Positions 6,982 through 13,480 of a stretch of 16,422 bases of DNA are shown here, piece by piece. The number at the start of each line of letters is the position of its first letter. Position 1 is the first letter of the stretch. The notes under the pieces were generated by a model. That model was not told the DNA's origin, did not search any database, and saw only the letters and a list, made by a program, of their open reading frames with translations. The DNA lies in contig JAITPZ010000008.1 of NCBI GenBank assembly GCA_031289165.1, positions 1 through 16,422 on the forward strand. Reading direction: 5' to 3'. This DNA is from Synergistaceae bacterium. Its GTDB lineage: Bacteria; Synergistota; Synergistia; Synergistales; Aminobacteriaceae. The translations under genes and the position numbers were made by a program.

Positions 6982-8397
6982 TTACACGAAAATTTTGCCG
7001 GGGTTCATGATGTTGTTGGGGTCCCAGGCCCTCTTGGTCGCCCGCATGAGATCCAGTTCCACCGGGTCGATGATGTCCTTCAGGTATTTCCGGCGCTTGA
7101 TGCCGATGCCGTGCTCCCCGCTGATCTTGCCGCCCACGTCGCTGGTGACCTTGTAGAGCTCCTCCAGACAGAGGGCCTCGTTCTTTTCCCAGTCCGCCAT
7201 CGACGATTCGGGGTTTTTGACGAGCGTCGCGTGGAGGTTGCCGTCTCCGGCGTGCCCGTAGCAGGGGATCTGCACGTCGTACTTCTTTCCCAGCCTCTCC
7301 AGCTGGGGGATCATCTCGGGAATCCGCGAGATGGGAACCACGATGTCCTCGAGGCTCTGGGTGGGGCTGTAGACCTTGAAGGCCTCCGCGATGTTCCGGC
7401 GCACGTTCCAGATGCGTTCGATGTTGTTCTTGTCCTCCGCGACGTACACCTCCATGGCTCCGTGCTCCTCGCAGAGTTTGCCCACCTGGACGAGGTCCGT
7501 CTCGATCTGCGATACGCTGCTTCCGTCCAGCTCGATAAGCAGCATCGCCCCGCAGTCCTCGTAGGGGAGGCTTTCGTTCAGGTATTTGCAGCTCGTGATG
7601 ACCGAAAGCTGGTCCATAAACTCGATGCTGGTGGGGGCGATGCCCTTCGCGAGGATCACGGGGACCAGGTCGATGGCCTCCTCGGGAGTTTTGAAAAGCA
7701 CCAGAAGGTCCGACTTGGCAGTCGGGTAACCGATCAGTTTAATGTACGCCTTCGTGACGATCCCGAGGGTTCCTTCCGAACCGATGACAAGGGATTTCAG
7801 GTCGTAGCTGCTCACGTCCTTGACCAGTTTCCCACCCAGCTGAACGATGTCGCCCCGGGGAGTGACCAGTTCCACTCCCAGAACGTACCGCCCCGTCACG
7901 CCGTACTTGACCGCCTTGCCGCCGCCTGCGTTCTCTGCGATGTTGCCGCCGATCATGCAGGTCTGGAGGCTCATGGGGTAGCCCGCGAAGAAAAGCCCTT
8001 CCGCCTGCACCATCGTGGCGAGGTCGTTGGTGACGACGCCCGCCTCGGTTACGACCACCATGTTGGCCTTGTCCAGCTCCAGAATTTTAGTCATCATATC
8101 GATGGACAAAACGATGCCGCCGTACTCCGGAAGGGCGCCCCCCGAAAGCCCGGAGCCCGCGCCGCGCGGGGTGATGGGAATCTTTTCCCGGTTCGCAAGT
8201 TTGACCACGGCCGCGACCTGCTTCGCGTCGAGGGGCAGAACCGCCACTTCGGGGGCATGTCCGTACACTTCGGCGCTGGTCTCGTCGTGGGAATAGGCCT
8301 CGAGCTTCTCTTCCTCCGTGAGGACATTGCCCGGGCCGACGATCTTTTTCAGCTCTTCGACGATCTTTTCGGTGACCCGGTTATAGGCGTCAGTCAT
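6982..8397 (-). CDS. FAD-linked lactate dehydrogenase, GlcD/LctD type
   Basis: 471-residue flavoprotein of the GlcD/D-lactate dehydrogenase family (FAD_binding_4 plus FAD-oxidase C-terminal domain). The FAD-binding part has PRGAGSGLSGGAL (about 78-89), MIGGNIAENAGGGKAVKYG and LVIGSEGTLGIVTKA. The C-terminal domain has YGHAGDGNLHA and GEHGIGIKRRKYL. No iron-sulfur CCG domain is fused. The ATG overlaps the etfA stop (ATGA), so the two are translationally coupled. Gene order etfB-etfA-ldh matches the LctB-LctC-LctD set of Acetobacterium woodii, where the complex couples lactate oxidation by NAD+ to oxidation of reduced ferredoxin. Substrate is inferred from the adjacent permease and racemase; glycolate or another 2-hydroxy acid remains possible. 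Confidence 0.88.
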   Translation of the reverse strand: MTDAYNRVTEKIVEELKKIVGPGNVLTEEEKLEAYSHDETSAEVYGHAPEVAVLPLDAKQVAAVVKLANREKIPITPRGAGSGLSGGALPEYGGIVLSIDMMTKILELDKANMVVVTEAGVVTNDLATMVQAEGLFFAGYPMSLQTCMIGGNIAENAGGGKAVKYGVTGRYVLGVELVTPRGDIVQLGGKLVKDVSSYDLKSLVIGSEGTLGIVTKAYIKLIGYPTAKSDLLVLFKTPEEAIDLVPVILAKGIAPTSIEFMDQLSVITSCKYLNESLPYEDCGAMLLIELDGSSVSQIETDLVQVGKLCEEHGAMEVYVAEDKNNIERIWNVRRNIAEAFKVYSPTQSLEDIVVPISRIPEMIPQLERLGKKYDVQIPCYGHAGDGNLHATLVKNPESSMADWEKNEALCLEELYKVTSDVGGKISGEHGIGIKRRKYLKDIIDPVELDLMRATKRAWDPNNIMNPGKIFV

Positions 8398-9410
8398 TTT
8401 TTACCCCCCCGTTTTTCTTCGAGCCGTTTCTGGATTTCGGGAACGACCTGGAACGCGTCCCCCACGATGCCGAGATCCGCCAGCTTGTGGAGGGTCGCGT
8501 CGGCGTCGGGGTTGATGGACACGATGACTTCGCTGGTCTTGATTCCCGCCAGGTGCTGAATGGCCCCGGATATGCCTATACCGACGTAAATCTTGGGAGA
8601 CACGGTCTTACCGCTCAGGCCCACCTGATGAGGATAGGATATCCACCCGCGGTCCACCGCGTCGCGGCTCGCGCCAACCGCCCCACCCAGCTGTCTGGCC
8701 AGGTCGTGGATGAGGTGGAAGTTCTCGTTCTTCTTGAGCCCCCGGCCTCCGGCGATCACAATGTCCGCTTCGTCCAAAGCGAGGGTGTCCGAGTCCTCCC
8801 TTCGATAGCCCCTCAGCTGCGTCCGCTGATCGATCAGCGCCCTGTCGAGGGGAATGCGCAAAATTTCCCCCCTGCGGGAGGCGTCCTCGGGAAGGGGCCG
8901 GGACGACTTCGGGCGTACCGTCGCCATCTGTGGCCGGTGATCGGGCGTTTTGATGGTGGCCATGATGTTGCCGCCGATCGCGGGCCGGGTTTGCAGGAGG
9001 TTGCCCGTGCCCTCCTCGATGTCGAGTTCGGTGCAGTCGGCGGTGAGTCCCGTGGGAATTCGAACCGCCGTGTAGGGCATCAGGGTCCTGCCCGTGGAGG
9101 TCGCCGCGGCCAGCATGATGGACGGCTTGTAATCCCGAATCAGGCGCTCCAGAACCTTTTCGTACGTCTCGCAGATGAAATACTTCAGCTCCGGGGCCTG
9201 CACGGCGTAGACCGCGTCCGCTCCGTGCCTGATCAGCGATTCCAGGTCCTGGTCGGAAACCCCGTCTCCGATCAGAACGGAAACCAGCTGGACTCCGAGC
9301 TTGTCCGCCATTTTTCGTCCGCGGGAAAGAAGCTCGAAGGAAACCGCTTTCAGTTTGCCGTCAAACTGCTCGGCCAGAGTCCACACCGCGTTTTGTGTTT
9401 TTTCCGTCAT
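8394..9410 (-). CDS. etfA: Electron transfer flavoprotein alpha subunit
   Basis: 338-residue EtfA. The N-terminal Rossmann-like domain starts VWTLAEQFDGKLKAVSFELLSRGR. The C-terminal FAD domain carries AGGRGLKKNENFHLIHDLA (220-238), GGAVGASRDAVDRGWI (242-257), HQVGLSGKTVSPKIYVGIGISGAIQHLAG (261-289) and a C-terminal NPDADATLHKLADLGIVGDAFQVVP, all standard for EtfA. It overlaps etfB upstream and ldh downstream by 4 bases each (ATGA in both cases). It pairs with EtfB to bind two flavins and shuttle electrons between NAD, ferredoxin and the lactate dehydrogenase. Unlike A. woodii LctC as I recall it, there is no cysteine-rich ferredoxin-like domain at the N-terminus. Confidence 0.94.
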   Translation of the reverse strand: MTEKTQNAVWTLAEQFDGKLKAVSFELLSRGRKMADKLGVQLVSVLIGDGVSDQDLESLIRHGADAVYAVQAPELKYFICETYEKVLERLIRDYKPSIMLAAATSTGRTLMPYTAVRIPTGLTADCTELDIEEGTGNLLQTRPAIGGNIMATIKTPDHRPQMATVRPKSSRPLPEDASRRGEILRIPLDRALIDQRTQLRGYRREDSDTLALDEADIVIAGGRGLKKNENFHLIHDLARQLGGAVGASRDAVDRGWISYPHQVGLSGKTVSPKIYVGIGISGAIQHLAGIKTSEVIVSINPDADATLHKLADLGIVGDAFQVVPEIQKRLEEKRGGKK

Positions 9411-10210
9411 GGCAGAAGTCCCTTCTTTTCAAAAAGATCGATGAATTCGTCCACCGCGGACCTGAGGGAAATCTCGTCCTGAACCGCCATCATCTTTCCG
9501 CTCCGGGTGACCTTTGGAGTGTCGATTTTGACGACCTTCGTCGGAGAGCCTTTGAGCCCCAGATATTCGGGGTTCAGCCCCGTCACGCTCTCGGCCGTGT
9601 AAACGGGAATGTCCAACTCCATCGAGCGGATTTTCCCCTTCAGCGTGGGCAGGCGAGGCGTGGCGACCTCCTTCACCACCGTAACCAGGCAGGGAAGAGC
9701 TGTCGAAAGCTGCTGATAGCCCTCCTCGACCAGGCGGTCCATGAGGATGCGCCCGTTTTCGACCCCATCGATTTTCGAAACGTAGGTCACCGCGGGGATG
9801 TCCAGCCACGAAGCGATGCCGGGGCCCACCTGGGCGGTATCGCCGTCGGTCGCGCGCTCGCCCGTGATGATCACGTCGTACTTCCCGAGGGTTTTGATCA
9901 GTTGCGCCAGGGTGTAGGACGTGGCGCAGGTGTCGGCTCCGCCAAACTTTCGATCGGACAACAGAACCGCGTTGTCGCAACCCATCGCCACCGCCTCCTT
10001 CAGCGCCCGCGTTGCCTGAGGAGGTCCCATGGAAACAGCGGTGACCTTCCCGCCGTACCGCTCCCGAAGCACCAGAGACACTTCGAGGGCATAGAGATCC
10101 AACGGATTGACGACCGTTTCGACCCCAGCGCGGATGACGGTTCCCGTTTCCGGATCCATTTTGACGTTGCTGCTTTCCGGGACCTGTTTAATTGGAACAA
10201 TAATATCCAA
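9407..10210 (-). CDS. etfB: Electron transfer flavoprotein beta subunit, bifurcating type
   Basis: 267-residue EtfB and first gene of the lactate operon. It begins with IVPIKQVPESSNVKMDPETGTVIRAGV and continues with SMGPPQATRALKEAVAMGCDNAVLLSDRKFGGADTCATSY, a layout typical of anaerobic Etfs. ERATDGDTAQVGPGIA, with DGDTAQVGP at 122-130, is the signature of Etfs that bind a second FAD and NADH for electron bifurcation, in place of the AMP-binding version of respiratory Etfs. The start is a TTG at 10208-10210, supported by a strong AAAGGAGGGGG 9 bases upstream and by alignment of the N-terminus to the family; no ATG fits. A hairpin with a T-run sits immediately upstream of the ribosome binding site. 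Confidence 0.94.
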   Translation of the reverse strand: MDIIVPIKQVPESSNVKMDPETGTVIRAGVETVVNPLDLYALEVSLVLRERYGGKVTAVSMGPPQATRALKEAVAMGCDNAVLLSDRKFGGADTCATSYTLAQLIKTLGKYDVIITGERATDGDTAQVGPGIASWLDIPAVTYVSKIDGVENGRILMDRLVEEGYQQLSTALPCLVTVVKEVATPRLPTLKGKIRSMELDIPVYTAESVTGLNPEYLGLKGSPTKVVKIDTPKVTRSGKMMAVQDEISLRSAVDEFIDLFEKKGLLP

Positions 10211-10232
10211 ACCGTACCCCCTCCTTTTTTTT

Positions 10233-10259
10233 AAAAAAGCTCGACGTTCCGGCCGAGCT
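10233..10259 (-). terminator. Attenuator-like hairpin in the etfB leader
   Basis: On the minus strand, AGCTCG (10259-10254) pairs with CGAGCT (10243-10238) around a 10-base loop and runs into six Ts (10238-10233). A run of eight As and the etfB Shine-Dalgarno then follow within 12 bases. As no minus-strand gene ends nearby (the aminotransferase stop is about 460 bases upstream), it looks like a leader attenuator and not the terminator of another gene. Confidence 0.45.
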
Positions 10260-10426
10260 ATCGAGGACTACGCATCGAACAGGCTTACAGTAAAATAAAA
10301 TCAGCTGACAGAGATAATCTGCGAAAGGCGAATTTGCGATACTTCAATGATCTTTGCATCTGAGAAACGCGAAAAAACATCACGCGACAACAAAAACCGG
10401 TCACCGAAAAACAACTCGGCTGCTGG

Positions 10427-10454
10427 ATGATACCCTTATACCCTTATGAAACAA
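10427..10454 (-). promoter_or_regulatory. Candidate lactate-operon promoter
   Basis: On the minus strand, TTGTTT (10454-10449), a 16-base spacer and TATCAT (10432-10427, five of six to consensus) lie about 220 bases before etfB. The spacer consists of two 8-bp units (the tandem ATACCCTT repeat of the plus strand covers 10430-10445). If used, it gives a leader of roughly 210 nt ending in the attenuator-like hairpin. Confidence 0.35.
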
Positions 10455-10510
10455 TGTCCGAAACCTGAGAATAAATTTTATCGGACCCCAAGGCTCCACC
10501 CCAAACTCCA

Positions 10511-10532
10511 CAGGGGAGTCGTGACCCCCCTG
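10511..10532. repeat. GC-rich intergenic palindrome
   Basis: CAGGGG (10511-10516) and CCCCTG (10527-10532) form a 6-bp stem over a 10-base loop, embedded in C-run-rich sequence (ACCCC motifs at 10484-10536). The composition is unlike the AT-rich surroundings and resembles the hairpin at 406-427. It may be a decayed member of a dispersed palindromic repeat, or a terminator facing either way. Confidence 0.35.
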
Positions 10533-10544
10533 ACCCCGATTATC

Positions 10545-10556
10545 GAGCTTAAGCTC
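10545..10556. promoter_or_regulatory. Perfect 12-bp palindrome upstream of the plus-strand promoter
   Basis: GAGCTTAAGCTC is its own reverse complement. It ends 31 bases before the -35 box at 10588, a plausible place for a dimeric activator or repressor. With no loop it is a DNA site and not a hairpin. Confidence 0.4.
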
Positions 10557-10568
10557 TGGACATTACTT

Positions 10569-10610
10569 ATTGTAATAATAATTCACTTTGACAAGATGGC
10601 TTATTACAAT
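10569..10610. promoter_or_regulatory. Operator-like inverted repeat around a -35 box
   Basis: ATTGTAATAA (10569-10578) and TTATTACAAT (10601-10610) are exact inverse complements separated by 22 bases. The left arm sits just upstream of the TTGACA at 10588, and the right arm fills the end of the spacer and abuts the -10. The arm centres are 32 bp apart, about three helical turns, which suits cooperative binding by two dimers. The regulator is unknown. Confidence 0.5.
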
Positions 10611-10616
10611 TATAAA
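10588..10616 (+). promoter_or_regulatory. Near-consensus sigma-70 promoter, plus strand
   Basis: TTGACA (10588-10593, six of six) is followed by a 17-base spacer and TATAAA (10611-10616, five of six). It is the best promoter match noticed in the window. Transcription would start near 10623 and run rightward toward the 3' end of the leftward aminotransferase gene. Confidence 0.65.
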
Positions 10617-10622
10617 GCAGAA

Positions 10623-10720
10623 AAATTAAAATGTCCACAATTTTTCCAAACCCGATTTTGGAGGGTGGCGACGGCGCTCTGGTGAGGCAAAGGTCCTCAA
10701 ATAAAACGTTCGCCCTTTTT
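10623..10720 (+). ncRNA. Candidate ~98-nt small RNA
   Basis: The interval starts at the predicted +1 of a near-consensus promoter and ends in a T-run (10716-10720) behind a bulged stem. The 5' part can fold as AAAAATT/AATTTTT (10621-10627 with 10639-10645), with a second small stem CCAAA/TTTGG near 10646-10661. No ribosome binding site precedes the ATG at 10631, whose frame merely runs antisense through the aminotransferase gene. The 3' end falls exactly on the aminotransferase stop codon, so read-through would be antisense to that gene. No known RNA family was recognised; the call is inference from promoter plus terminator geometry. Confidence 0.38.
10667..10720 (+). terminator. Terminator-like stem with T-run for the plus-strand RNA
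   Basis: GGCGACG (10667-10673) pairs with CGTTCGCC (10707-10714), with one bulged base, enclosing a smaller GAGG/CCTC hairpin (10684-10698). CTTTTT follows. The T-run is on the plus strand only. The loop is long for an intrinsic terminator, which lowers confidence. Confidence 0.35.
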
Positions 10721-11838
10721 CAGTTTTCCGTCCAGCCCGCCAGAAATTCTCCGAATACTGAAAGCGCCTGCGGGAAATTTTTGCGCCCCATGCCGACACG
10801 GAAGCGGTTATCCTTTACGTCGAACACGCTGTCGGGCAGGATCATCAGCTTTTTCTCCCCGACCGCGCGGGAACACATCTCCTCGACGTCGCCCATCAGA
10901 AGGCGGGGAAACGCCGTTGGCCCTCCCGCCGCCGGGAACCACTCCACAAGATCGGAGCGACGCGCAAAAAATCGCTCCGCCAGCGCCGCGTTCGCGCGCA
11001 GGATCGCGCGGTTGCGTTCCAAAAGCGTCTCCAGGCCGCGCAGCGCCGTCACGCCCAAAAATTCGCCCGGCGCGGAGTTGCAGATGGTCGTGTAATCCTT
11101 CAGCGCCCCCACCGCGGCGATCAGGTCATGGCGGCGCGAGGCCAGCCATCCCAGGCGCAGCCCCGGCAATCCCGGCCCTTTCGAGAGCCCGCAGAGCGTC
11201 ACGGCATTTTCGCTCTCCGCGAGGGTCGGCAGGCTCATCGGTTCCAGGCCTCGGTACATTTCGTCGCTGAATACGACGATCCCCCGTTCCTGTGCCAGAT
11301 CCTCGATTCGCCGCAATTCATCCGGCGTCGGCATATAGCCCGTCGGGTTGTGCGGGAAATTCACGATCAGCAGCCGGACGCGCGGGGAGCGCAAAAGGAA
11401 CTCCAGCCTGTCGACGTCCAAAATCCACCGGCCGTTCGAGGGCCTCAGAGACCAGAAGGAGACCTCGCACCCGATGGCGCGGGGCAGTTCGTAAAGGGAC
11501 TGGTAGGCGGGCGAGATCGAGACAACCCCGTCCCCCGCCTCCAGAAAGCTGTTCAGGAAAAGAAAGATCAGCTCCTCCGGACATCCGACGAGAAGCCCCT
11601 CACGCCCGACGCCGTAAATTTCGTCCAGAGCGTCGACCAGCTCGGGATTCCCCCGCGACTCCGTGTAGCACAGGCGAAGATCCTTCAGGCGCGCGAAGTT
11701 TTCCTCGACGCTCCCGCCCCCGAGTTTCAAAATTTCCTCCACCGACCACGTCTCGCAGTCGGACGGGCTCAACAGATGCGCGGCGTTGAATTCGTATTTC
11801 GCAAAATAACGCTCGAGCTGAAAATCCCTTATCCTCAT
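10720..11838 (-). CDS. PLP-dependent class I/II aminotransferase
   Basis: 372-residue fold-type I aminotransferase. Visible elements are CYTESRGNPELVDAL near the N-terminus, VNFPHNPTG (Asn164), VVFSDEMYRGLE (Asp192 and Tyr195), the Schiff-base Lys220 in CGLSKGPGLPGLRLGW and the substrate-carboxylate Arg in FRVGMGR near the C-terminus. The opening LLSPSDCETWSVEEILKLG recalls a subgroup related to VioD/capreomycidine synthase-like enzymes, but the amino-acid substrate cannot be told from sequence. Its ATG overlaps the parB stop (ATGA), making it the last gene of the rsmG-parA-parB operon. This is an odd place for a metabolic enzyme. Its stop lies opposite the T-run of a candidate convergent small RNA. 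Confidence 0.88.
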   Translation of the reverse strand: MRIRDFQLERYFAKYEFNAAHLLSPSDCETWSVEEILKLGGGSVEENFARLKDLRLCYTESRGNPELVDALDEIYGVGREGLLVGCPEELIFLFLNSFLEAGDGVVSISPAYQSLYELPRAIGCEVSFWSLRPSNGRWILDVDRLEFLLRSPRVRLLIVNFPHNPTGYMPTPDELRRIEDLAQERGIVVFSDEMYRGLEPMSLPTLAESENAVTLCGLSKGPGLPGLRLGWLASRRHDLIAAVGALKDYTTICNSAPGEFLGVTALRGLETLLERNRAILRANAALAERFFARRSDLVEWFPAAGGPTAFPRLLMGDVEEMCSRAVGEKKLMILPDSVFDVKDNRFRVGMGRKNFPQALSVFGEFLAGWTEN

Positions 11839-12731
11839 TTGCCTTCCTTCCGGTTCTCCTCCGCGAACAGTTTTTTCAGGAGGCGTTCCAGAACGTCCTC
11901 CAGCTTTTTTTTATCCACGCCTCTCAGGTTGTCGAGGACGATCCTCGAGGCGTTCCCCGCCTGGCTGATGCGGATCTTCACCCCGTGAGTCCGGGCCAGA
12001 GCGTTCAGGCCGGCGGGGAGCGCGAGTCTGACGGCGCGAGGATTCGGTTCCCTCGCCGTGTCTGCGTCGTTTCCCTGCGCCCTTACGGCGGCCTCGAGCT
12101 GTCTCACGGTCATGCCACCGTTTTCCGCCCGACGGGCGAGTTCCATCATGGCTTCGGGATTTTTCAGGGTCAGCAACGCTCGGGCGTGCCCCTCGCTCAG
12201 ACGTTCGCCCGCGAGCATCTCCCTTATCGCCTCGGGAAGGTTCAGGAGACGCAGACGGTTGGCGACGGCGACGCGGCTCCATCCGATACGGGACGCCGTC
12301 TCCTCCTGGGTCAGACGAAACGTCGTCATCAGCGTCCGCAGGGCCGCGGCGACCTCCAGGGGAGAAAGGTCCTCGCGCTGGATGTTTTCTATCAGGGAAA
12401 TCTCCCGCCGACTCTCCTCCGTGACGTCGAGAATTCGCGCGGGAACATCCTCCAGCCCGGCGGCCATGGCGGCGCGCCAGCGACGCTCTCCCGCCACGAT
12501 CTGGTAGTCGCGGGAATCACCCACGGCCTTCAGCAGCAACGGCTGAAGTATCCCGTGCCGGCGAACGGACTCCGTCAGGGAGGCCAACGCCTCCCTGTCC
12601 AGCTCCCCGCGCGGCTGGGCGGGGTCGGGATGGATATTTCCCACCGGCACGCGGAGAAGTTTTTCCGACGAGGGGCGTTCACTGTCCCCAAGAAGCGCGG
12701 AAAGGCCCTTTCCCAGGGCTTTTACAGCCAT
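11835..12731 (-). CDS. parB: Chromosome-partitioning protein ParB
   Basis: 298-residue ParB/Spo0J. It binds parS sites and, as a CTP-dependent clamp, spreads to form the centromere complex that ParA moves. The start KALGKGLSALLGD is classic for chromosomal ParB. VPVGNIHPDPAQPR opens the ParB/Srx domain, GERRWRA (81-87) is the CTP-binding box, and ENIQREDLSPLE precedes the helix-turn-helix LTQEETASRIGWSRVAVANRLRLLNLP (140-166). A C-terminal dimerisation region follows (VDKKKLEDVLERLLKKLF). The ATG at 12729-12731 lies inside the last codons of parA (10-base overlap). A longer in-frame extension to 13250 is antisense-like sequence inside parA and is rejected. Confidence 0.96.
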   Translation of the reverse strand: MAVKALGKGLSALLGDSERPSSEKLLRVPVGNIHPDPAQPRGELDREALASLTESVRRHGILQPLLLKAVGDSRDYQIVAGERRWRAAMAAGLEDVPARILDVTEESRREISLIENIQREDLSPLEVAAALRTLMTTFRLTQEETASRIGWSRVAVANRLRLLNLPEAIREMLAGERLSEGHARALLTLKNPEAMMELARRAENGGMTVRQLEAAVRAQGNDADTAREPNPRAVRLALPAGLNALARTHGVKIRISQAGNASRIVLDNLRGVDKKKLEDVLERLLKKLFAEENRKEGK

Positions 12732-13480
12732 CGCTCGATCACCTCGCCCGCCAGCGCGCCGTAGGCCTGAGCGCCCGTGCTGCTGGCGTCGTAGTACGCG
12801 ATGGGGGAACCGTAGCTGGGGGCCTCCGAAAGCCTGACGTTGCGCGGGATGGCGGTTTTGAACACCGCCTCGCCGAAGCGGCTGCGGACCTCGTCGGCGA
12901 CCTCGCAGGACAGCCGCGTGCGGGAGTCGCAGAGCGTCAGGACGAGCCCCGACAGGGACAGCCCGGGGTTCAGGGTCTCGCGGACCAGATCCACGGTTCG
13001 AACCAGCTGCCCCAGCCCCTCGAGGGCGTAGTACTCGCATTGAATGGGGACGAGCAGCCTGTCGCTCGCGGTCAGCGCGTTCAGGGTCAGTATGCCCAGA
13101 GAGGGCGGACAGTCCACTATCGCCACGTCGAAGCCGGCGAGTCCTTCGAGCCGGCGCTTCAATCGGGTTTCCCTGCTGATGACGCTCACCAGCTCGATCT
13201 CGGCCCCCGCGAGGTCCAGTGACGAGGGAAGGAGGGACACGCCCTTCCACGCCGTGGGGATGATGACGTCATCAATGGGCTGCTCCCCCAGAAGCACGTC
13301 ATAAAGGCTTCCCCTGAGAGTGGAGGCGTTGACGCCGAGCCCGCTCGTACAGTTGGCCTGGGGATCCGTGTCCACAGCGAGAACGGAGCGGCCGCGTTTG
13401 CCCAGCTCGGCCGCCAGGTTGACGCACGTGGTTGTTTTCCCCACTCCGCCCTTTTGATTGGAGACGACGATCGTCAGCAT
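12722..13480 (-). CDS. parA: Chromosome-partitioning ATPase ParA (Soj)
   Basis: 252-residue Walker-type ATPase that works with ParB to separate replication origins. The deviant Walker A motif KGGVGKTT is at 10-17, followed by VLAVDTDPQANCTSGLG, Walker B-like VAIVDCPPSLGILTLNAL and IPIQCEYYALEGLGQL-type sequence (here LVPIQCEYYALEG), then PRNVRLSEAPSYGSPIAYYD. All are typical of chromosomal ParA/Soj. There is no N-terminal DNA-binding extension as in plasmid ParA. The ATG at 13478-13480 shares one base with the rsmG stop (TGATG). The order rsmG-parA-parB is the widespread arrangement near the chromosomal origin, so oriC may be close, though no DnaA-box cluster or parS was seen here. Confidence 0.96.
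   Translation of the reverse strand: MLTIVVSNQKGGVGKTTTCVNLAAELGKRGRSVLAVDTDPQANCTSGLGVNASTLRGSLYDVLLGEQPIDDVIIPTAWKGVSLLPSSLDLAGAEIELVSVISRETRLKRRLEGLAGFDVAIVDCPPSLGILTLNALTASDRLLVPIQCEYYALEGLGQLVRTVDLVRETLNPGLSLSGLVLTLCDSRTRLSCEVADEVRSRFGEAVFKTAIPRNVRLSEAPSYGSPIAYYDASSTGAQAYGALAGEVIERWL

Larger units (their letters stand above)
10211..10719. other. Gene-free 509-bp regulatory gap
   Basis: The gap between etfB and the aminotransferase gene has no protein-coding ORF with a ribosome binding site, and its base composition is clearly more AT-rich than its flanks. From left to right it holds the etfB leader with attenuator-like hairpin, a candidate minus-strand promoter containing an 8-bp tandem repeat, a GC-rich palindrome, a 12-bp perfect palindrome, an inverted repeat around a near-consensus plus-strand promoter, and a candidate small RNA. 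Each is listed separately. Confidence 0.8.

Noticed and set aside
10601..10615. PerR/Fur-like 15-mer TTATTACAATTATAA
   Set aside because: It matches the PerR box at 12 of 14 positions, but AT-rich sequence gives such matches easily. The exact inverted repeat with the left arm is the better-supported structure.
10631..11095. 154-codon plus-strand reading frame downstream of the strong promoter
   Set aside because: No ribosome binding site precedes the ATG, and most of it is antisense to the aminotransferase gene with no protein-like features.
12732..13250. N-terminal extension of parB
   Set aside because: This stretch is an out-of-frame reading of parA. The ATG at 12731 starts the classic KALGKGLSALLG sequence.
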